NCBI GenBank assembly: GCA_937995495.1 | Contig: CALKKA010000165.1 | Location: forward strand, 1-10,075 | DNA: 10,075 nt | Origin: an uncultured Phycisphaerae bacterium | GTDB lineage: Bacteria > Planctomycetota > Phycisphaerae > Sedimentisphaerales > Anaerohalosphaeraceae | Direction of reading: 5' to 3' | Shown here: one piece after another, positions 6,072 through 10,075 of the stretch | How positions within the stretch are numbered: position 1 is the first letter of the stretch | Layout: each line of letters begins with the position of its first letter | Notes under the pieces: generated by a model | Databases searched by the model: none | What the model was told of the DNA's origin: nothing | What the model saw: the letters and a program-made list of their open reading frames with translations, nothing else | Position numbers and translations under genes: made by a program

Positions 6072-7948
6072 TCGATTGTCTCCTGGATTGTCTCAAGCAG
6101 TTCTTCTTCCGGGGCCATTGGGATGAGGATGTGGAACAATGCCCCGCAATGCAGCCCTTGGCTTTCAGCCCAAACACGGCCTTTCATGGCAGTCAGGGTA
6201 TTGGCACACCAGTGCAGCCCGATTCCTGTCAACCCCTTTCGTTTGGAGGACGCGCCCCGTTCAAAAATCTGATGAATTTTTTCTTTTGGAATTCCGCCGC
6301 CGTTGTCCTGTATCTGCCAGTGCAGCATTTGTCTTTCTTCGACTGTCTCGATGTCAGCAGAAATATGTATCTTCCGATACAATGGGCCTTCCTTTTCCAA
6401 AGATTCGGCTGCATTGATCAATAGATTTTGTAGAATCTGTACAAAAGTTGTCGGTTCTACTGGAATTGCCGGAAGCTTTTTGATTCTGGAATGAATCGAA
6501 ATACGACAATCATCCCGGACACTCTCAGGAACCATTTCTAGAGCTTTATTTAACAACTCCGTCGGTTCGATGAACTCCACCGGCTTGTCTTCTCTGCCAA
6601 AAGTCCGCTGGATGTTTAGCATGTCTTCAATCTGTAAGACCTGCTCTGACAAATCGTCCAGTCCGGTTACCATATCACTGAGATTCATCAGGACATCTTG
6701 GAATGTCAGGTCTACAAATCGCATTAAATCTTTGCGACGTTCTGAGTCCAGACCGCTGTGCTGCAATTCGAATTGTGCCTTTTCCAGATTTTCCAGCGGA
6801 ACGGTCTTGAATTGTCCCTTGATCCGTTCAATTCGTGTGGTAATTGGACTCAAAGCATTACGAACATTGTGAAGGATGCCCGAAGACATTTCCGTGATGC
6901 CCGAGAGATAAGACTTTTCCATCAGCTTTACTTGTGCGTTTTGGAGTCGTTGGCACATTTGGCTGAATTCATTAGCCAGTGTTCCGATCTCATCTTTACG
7001 AGAAAAAAGCGGTGCGTTCTTTCTCTTTCCAGGGTGTTCTATATTGACAATGTGCTTAATGAGCCTGATGACCGGATTGATAAAGACGCGTTGCAAGAGC
7101 CAGGTAAGCAATAAAACAGAAAAGCCGCCGCCGATGATTTTGCCGCAAAGGACCATCAGCATGACATGCAGACTTTGTCGGCTGATCATGCGGTCTTGAA
7201 AGGTTTTGATCACCAGAACCGGCTTTTTCTGATAATCATAAAAAACACCTGATGCCTGTAAAAATTCTTTCCCAATGGGAATCAGATCGAACGGCTCCGC
7301 TGCATTGACGCGCCGAATAATGTCTTTATTTTGACCGATGATATGATCCGGGTTTATAAAATCCCAGTTGAAATTCAGTTGGAGTTGATCACGAATTGCT
7401 TCGAGACGCCTTGGGGTCAAAAATTGCCCGGCCACAACTGTTCCTTCAACCGTTTGACTAAGAGAAGACCGGGTAATCGGTGCGGATATAATAAACAAAA
7501 GATGGCCCTGATGTCGAACCAGCGCCTTACGGGAGTATCCGGGGATATTCTTATCAATGACAGGGTTCTTAAGGGCAAAAAGGGTTTCTTCTATGGCTTC
7601 AAATACTGCCTGATCTGCCTTGCAATGCATTTGATCCCAATTATTATTATAGATCGCCATAAAATCTAAATCAAATTTTGCTGATATTGAATCCATTGAA
7701 TTGGCAGAAGGCGATTGTATCTGGGAATGAAGCTGTCCCGATTGACTTAGCAGTGAAATCTCTTTCTGGACACTTGTTAACCAGGTCTGAATGGCATCGG
7801 TGCATCGTCTTAAATCTTCTCTGGCCTGTTGACGCTCCTGTTTTTCAAGTTCTGGGGCAATGAAGTTCTTCAATACGAAAAACTCCATGCTTCCGTAACA
7901 GCAGAGCATAGCAAGTAAAACAATCAGGATTTTTTCCCGTAATAACAT
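6068..7948 (-). CDS. Membrane sensor histidine kinase, CHASE4-like/HAMP
   Basis: A 626-residue inner-membrane kinase. Membrane segments at about 7-29 and 261-286 flank a periplasmic region of some 230 residues resembling a CHASE4 sensor (FDLDFMAIY near 92-100; ISAPITR and VVAGQFLTPRRLEAI near 154-185). A HAMP linker (about 285-338) leads to an unusual H-box, SGILHNVRNALSPI, with presumed phospho-acceptor His360, then a long helical segment and a HATPase domain with Asn512 in LLINAAES, DNGGGIP (548-554), IFERGASSK (561-569) and GIGLHW (575-580). The H-box is the LHNVRN type, not the classical SHELRTP, a variant known from other bacterial kinases. The start at 7948 has TAAGGA about eight bases upstream (minus strand). 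It is the first gene of a coupled pair with the downstream receiver-kinase hybrid. The signal sensed cannot be deduced. Confidence 0.9.
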   Translation of the reverse strand: MLLREKILIVLLAMLCCYGSMEFFVLKNFIAPELEKQERQQAREDLRRCTDAIQTWLTSVQKEISLLSQSGQLHSQIQSPSANSMDSISAKFDLDFMAIYNNNWDQMHCKADQAVFEAIEETLFALKNPVIDKNIPGYSRKALVRHQGHLLFIISAPITRSSLSQTVEGTVVAGQFLTPRRLEAIRDQLQLNFNWDFINPDHIIGQNKDIIRRVNAAEPFDLIPIGKEFLQASGVFYDYQKKPVLVIKTFQDRMISRQSLHVMLMVLCGKIIGGGFSVLLLTWLLQRVFINPVIRLIKHIVNIEHPGKRKNAPLFSRKDEIGTLANEFSQMCQRLQNAQVKLMEKSYLSGITEMSSGILHNVRNALSPITTRIERIKGQFKTVPLENLEKAQFELQHSGLDSERRKDLMRFVDLTFQDVLMNLSDMVTGLDDLSEQVLQIEDMLNIQRTFGREDKPVEFIEPTELLNKALEMVPESVRDDCRISIHSRIKKLPAIPVEPTTFVQILQNLLINAAESLEKEGPLYRKIHISADIETVEERQMLHWQIQDNGGGIPKEKIHQIFERGASSKRKGLTGIGLHWCANTLTAMKGRVWAESQGLHCGALFHILIPMAPEEELLETIQETIE

Positions 7949-7959
7949 AGTGAAATTCC

Positions 7960-7975
7960 TTACTAAACCTAGTAA
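7960..7975 (-). promoter_or_regulatory. Hairpin abutting the kinase ribosome-binding site
   Basis: TTACTA (7960-7965) and TAGTAA (7970-7975) are perfectly complementary around the four-base AACC. On the minus-strand RNA this is a six-pair hairpin whose 3' arm runs into the Shine-Dalgarno sequence TAAGGA (about 7957-7962) of the membrane kinase. Folding could limit ribosome access. The symmetry is seen directly; a regulatory effect is inferred, and the stem is AT-rich and weak. Confidence 0.35.
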
Positions 7976-7977
7976 TA

Positions 7978-8016
7978 AGCTTATCCTGCAGAATATCGAC
8001 TTAATAGGATAAGGCT
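7978..8016 (-). repeat. Inverted repeat in the kinase leader
   Basis: AGCTTATCC (7978-7986) pairs with GGATAAGGCT (8007-8016) over nine base pairs with a single bulged G, around a 20-base loop. It lies 30 bp upstream of the membrane kinase start and directly upstream of the smaller hairpin at 7960-7975. It could be an operator half-site pair or a second stem in the leader RNA. I found no clear promoter in this 202-bp gap. Confidence 0.35.
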
Positions 8017-8128
8017 ATTGAGAGGTGAATAAAGAGGCCGATAAAAAATGCCACGTAAGCAAATGACTTGAAATAGAAAATGATAATAATTTTGCTGCTG
8101 ATGGATGTGTCCGATAAGGTATGTGGTT

Positions 8129-8152
8129 AAAAAAGCACTTACACAAGACGCT
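8129..8152 (-). terminator. Weak candidate terminator after the unknown gene
   Basis: On the minus strand, starting inside the TAG stop of the unknown membrane protein, AGC-GT-CTT-GTGT-AAG-T-GCT forms a small stem with a 2x1 internal loop and is followed by six T residues (A run at 8129-8134 on the plus strand). The stem is short and not GC-rich, so efficiency is doubtful and read-through into the kinase pair is possible. Confidence 0.3.
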
Positions 8153-8840
8153 AAGCCTCTTCGGACACAAGTGTAAGCTTTAGTTCCCCCTCCTCAATAG
8201 AGAAATCAGTAATTCGTACCCAGTGATCAGGAAACGAGAATATCGGGTCAAAGGGTTCGTTGCGAATGATGGCTTGGATATTTTCCTCTGTTTTTGGGTC
8301 GTCTTCGAAAGAGTTTCGGTTGTCTTCAAAAGCTTTTTGTGCCAATTTGGTAATGAGTGCTCTAACCGGTACCATTCCCAAACGAACGGACTGGATATTC
8401 AGATTGATTTTTCCATCAGAATCCATCACAGGAATTGCGATGATTGTAATAACGGATGAGACTTCTTTGTATGTCAGGGTACCCATAAGAAAAATGGAGT
8501 GATTTGAAAAAGTGATATAGGGGTCGGAGAATGACATCTCTCCGAACTGCTGCGGCCACTCCCATCGACTGGCAATGTCATTGAGTCCTGACTGCGGTAT
8601 AATGAGTTCGAATGGTTCGTTTCGTTGTATTTGATTGAAAAATTTGGGTCCGAGCTCATGTGTCAGATAGAGACTAACCTGCTCGGGATTCTCAGTCTGG
8701 AACGGTTTATAAGCCCTCGGGGTATACCATAATAGAATACAAATGCCTGTTAGGATGCCAACTGTAATGGCACTCAGGCCCCAAAGCCAGAACCCTGTGC
8801 TGGATGAGCTCTTTTTCTGTTCAGATGTAGTATTTTTCAT
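8151..8840 (-). CDS. Unknown single-pass membrane protein (YpmS-like?)
   Basis: A 229-residue protein I cannot assign firmly. A short polar, basic N-terminus (MKNTTSEQKKSSSS) precedes one membrane helix (about 17-39), so most of the protein probably lies outside the cytoplasm. The remainder looks beta-rich: LYLTHELGPKFFNQIQ (57-72), SGLNDIASRWEWPQQ (84-98), alternating hydrophobic strands to about 137, a GKINLNIQSVRLGMVPV strand-turn (143-159), then a helix and an acidic stretch. RNEPF occurs twice (73-77 and 193-197). The layout of N-terminal anchor, an LND-type segment and an RLGMVPVRALI segment recalls YpmS/DUF2140 proteins of Firmicutes and similar uncharacterised planctomycete proteins; this is inference. 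The start codon has no obvious Shine-Dalgarno sequence. It is divergent from pyrF and lies 202 bp upstream of the kinase pair on the same strand. Confidence 0.75.
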   Translation of the reverse strand: MKNTTSEQKKSSSSTGFWLWGLSAITVGILTGICILLWYTPRAYKPFQTENPEQVSLYLTHELGPKFFNQIQRNEPFELIIPQSGLNDIASRWEWPQQFGEMSFSDPYITFSNHSIFLMGTLTYKEVSSVITIIAIPVMDSDGKINLNIQSVRLGMVPVRALITKLAQKAFEDNRNSFEDDPKTEENIQAIIRNEPFDPIFSFPDHWVRITDFSIEEGELKLTLVSEEA

Positions 8841-8861
8841 GACAGTTACTCAATTTGTTAC

Positions 8862-8890
8862 TTGCCCTCAAAAAACAATCGGATTATAGT
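8862..8890 (+). promoter_or_regulatory. Promoter for pyrF-murD
   Basis: TTGCCC (8862-8867) and TATAGT (8885-8890) are separated by 17 bases, a fair sigma70-type match. The predicted start near 8897 would leave a leader of about 50 bases before the pyrF ATG at 8948. Inferred from sequence only. Confidence 0.45.
8883..8888 (-). promoter_or_regulatory. Minus-strand -10 overlapping the pyrF -10
   Basis: Read on the minus strand, these bases are a consensus TATAAT, overlapping the plus-strand TATAGT by four bases. It is correctly oriented to serve the unknown membrane protein gene starting at 8840. I see no good -35 for it (nearest candidate TTCTGT, spacing 19), so it is a partial match. Confidence 0.3.
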
Positions 8891-8935
8891 GCTAATTCTA
8901 AAATATTACAGAACATTTTGATACGAATAATTTTC

Positions 8936-8940
8936 AAGGG
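8936..8940 (+). promoter_or_regulatory. Ribosome-binding site fixing the pyrF start
   Basis: AAGGG sits seven bases before the ATG at 8948. It favours this start over the in-frame ATG at 8855, which would add 31 residues with no family match and lies upstream of the predicted promoter's -10. Confidence 0.6.
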
Positions 8941-8947
8941 TAATAAA

Positions 8948-9889
8948 ATGGCGAATCATTTTGCAGACCGCATATCAGAAGCAGTGAAGAAGAAGAGTAC
9001 CCCGCTGATCGTCGGATTGGACCCTGTGTACGGTCGACTGCCGGAACAGATCCGGACAAACCGGCACATGAACGATGAAACTGATGCAGCAGCATCAGTG
9101 GATGCTTTTTTTGAGTTTTGTACCCGCACCCTTAAAGTGGTGGCTCCTTTGGTTCCTGCCGTTAAGATCAATGTTGCGTACTTTGAGCGTTATCTTTGGG
9201 ATGGAATGGAAACCTACTATGCTATAGTTTCTGAGGCCGAAGCATTGGGCCTGGAGGTCATCGGAGATGTCAAACGCGGCGACATCGGGCATACTGCGGC
9301 CGCATACGCGGAGGCACATCTTCAGAACCCGGAATTTTTGGATATGGAGGGGATAATTACGCCGGATGCGATTACCGTGAACGGTTTTGCCGGCGCTGAC
9401 GGTATTCTCCCCTTTGCAGATGTTGCAAATGAGCAGGGCAAAGGCATTTTTGTTTGGGTCCGTGCCAGTAATCCGAGTGCCGGAGCCATTCAGGATTTTG
9501 CCGATGCATCCGGTGTGAAAATGTACGAAAAACTTGCCGCGGCAGTTGGCGAAATTGCCAATCAGAGCAAACGTCTTGGCTCTTCTGGTTATAGCAATAT
9601 CGGCATGGTTGTTGGTGGAACCAGCCCAGACATGACAACGGCACTTCGGCGGCGCTATCCCAAGTGTTGGTTTTTAGTCCCAGGTTTCGGTTCGCAGGGT
9701 GCGACGGCTGCCGACTGTGTGAGATTCTGTGATCAGGACGGCCTCGGAGCGTTGATTAATGCTTCACGGTCAATTCTATATGCTTTCGACAGGCCCCAAT
9801 ACAAAGAGCAATTTGGCGACAATTGGGAAAAGTGTATTGAGCAGGCCACGATTGACGCCAAGATCGAGTTGGCGAAAGCAAAAAATTAA
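8948..9889 (+). CDS. pyrF: Orotidine 5'-phosphate decarboxylase, class 2
   Basis: Catalyses the last step of de novo UMP synthesis, decarboxylation of orotidine 5'-phosphate, in the cytoplasm. The 313-residue product is longer than the roughly 230-250-residue class-1 enzymes and matches the class-2 (mycobacterial-type) subfamily. Motifs: GLDP (23-26, Asp25), VKIN (72-75, Lys73), the catalytic signature DVKRGD (107-112) with Asp107, Lys109 and Asp112, a VVGGTSP strand (221-227), the phosphate-binding loop LVPGFGSQGA (243-252) and NASRSILYA (271-279) with Arg274. The start at 8948 is chosen from the AAGGG site and because MANHFADRI matches the family N-terminus. It is probably co-transcribed with murD, 19 bp downstream, and is divergent from the unknown membrane protein. 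Confidence 0.96.
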   Translation: MANHFADRISEAVKKKSTPLIVGLDPVYGRLPEQIRTNRHMNDETDAAASVDAFFEFCTRTLKVVAPLVPAVKINVAYFERYLWDGMETYYAIVSEAEALGLEVIGDVKRGDIGHTAAAYAEAHLQNPEFLDMEGIITPDAITVNGFAGADGILPFADVANEQGKGIFVWVRASNPSAGAIQDFADASGVKMYEKLAAAVGEIANQSKRLGSSGYSNIGMVVGGTSPDMTTALRRRYPKCWFLVPGFGSQGATAADCVRFCDQDGLGALINASRSILYAFDRPQYKEQFGDNWEKCIEQATIDAKIELAKAKN

Positions 9890-9908
9890 CGCTCACAGGA
9901 AATAGAAA

Positions 9909-10075
9909 ATGATAGATCGAGCGTTTTTTCAGGATAAACGGGTTCTTGTGATGGGTTTGGGGCGCTTTGGTGGAGGGTTGGATTCCGCTTTATTCGCTGT
10001 CAAAGCCGGTGCAAGGGTGCTCGTATCTGATTTGGCCAGTGAAACAGAGCTTGAAGGGTCTCTCCAAAAGCTGAA
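9909..10075 (+). CDS. murD: UDP-MurNAc-alanine:D-glutamate ligase, 5' part only
   Basis: The window contains the first 55 codons plus two bases. MurD adds D-glutamate to UDP-N-acetylmuramoyl-alanine in cytoplasmic peptidoglycan precursor synthesis. The visible segment is the N-terminal Rossmann-like domain: a short lead (MIDRAFFQDKR), strand VLVMGLG with a GLGRFGGG loop (16-23), a helix, then ARVLVSDLA (35-43) ending in the expected Asp41. Well-studied MurD proteins have GLGxTG here; GLGRFGGG is the form I recall from planctomycetes. AGGAA (9897-9901) lies seven bases before the ATG, and the gap to the pyrF stop is 19 bp, so the two form an operon. Another NAD-binding protein is possible given the short fragment but less likely. 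Confidence 0.82.
   Translation, partial: MIDRAFFQDKRVLVMGLGRFGGGLDSALFAVKAGARVLVSDLASETELEGSLQKL

Noticed and set aside
8855..8947. N-terminal extension of PyrF by 31 residues from ATG 8855.
   Set aside because: It would start upstream of the predicted promoter's -10, and a well-spaced AAGGG precedes ATG 8948, which gives the family-like N-terminus.
1..10075. Search for CRISPR arrays, insertion sequences, tRNA or rRNA genes and phage genes.
   Set aside because: No spaced direct repeats, transposase-like frames, terminal inverted repeats or RNA gene signatures were seen; nearly all sequence is accounted for by recognisable chromosomal genes.

Overview
The window reads as ordinary chromosome from a bacterium of about 50% GC using the standard genetic code. 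I infer a member of the Planctomycetota, possibly the Phycisphaerae. The reasons are the LepA variant (RGITIKASSVTM after switch I), the class-2 orotidine-phosphate decarboxylase placed directly before a MurD with a GLGRFGGG nucleotide loop, and the REC-kinase/HNVRN-type kinase pair. The assignment rests on recalled family resemblance and was not tested by a search. I see no tRNA, rRNA, CRISPR array, insertion sequence or phage gene.

Layout, left to right. (1) 1-1707, minus: acetyl-CoA synthetase (acs), cut at its C-terminus by the window edge. (2) 1708-2113: a 406-bp divergent intergenic region with two palindromes and a good sigma70-type promoter for the plus-strand gene. (3) 2114-4736, plus: a ComF-family phosphoribosyltransferase followed after 40 bp by lepA (elongation factor 4). 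(4) 4746-7948, minus: two signalling genes overlapping by ATGA. A membrane histidine kinase is transcribed first, then a soluble receiver-histidine kinase hybrid. A structured leader precedes them. (5) 8151-8840, minus: a small single-pass membrane protein of unknown function upstream of the kinases. (6) 8948-10075, plus: pyrF (UMP synthesis) followed by the start of murD (peptidoglycan precursor synthesis), divergent from the unknown membrane protein.

How the parts fit. acs, lepA, pyrF and murD are housekeeping genes. The less ordinary part is the minus-strand block 8840-4746. The membrane kinase probably senses a periplasmic signal and passes phosphate to, or works with, the soluble hybrid, whose receiver carries an insertion and four consecutive cysteines. 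Neither protein has an output domain, so the final response regulator must lie outside this window. I found no convincing undescribed defence, mobile or biosynthetic system. The best leads are this kinase pair with its leader RNA structures, the LacI-type palindrome in the acs/comF gap, and the probably leaderless comF transcript.
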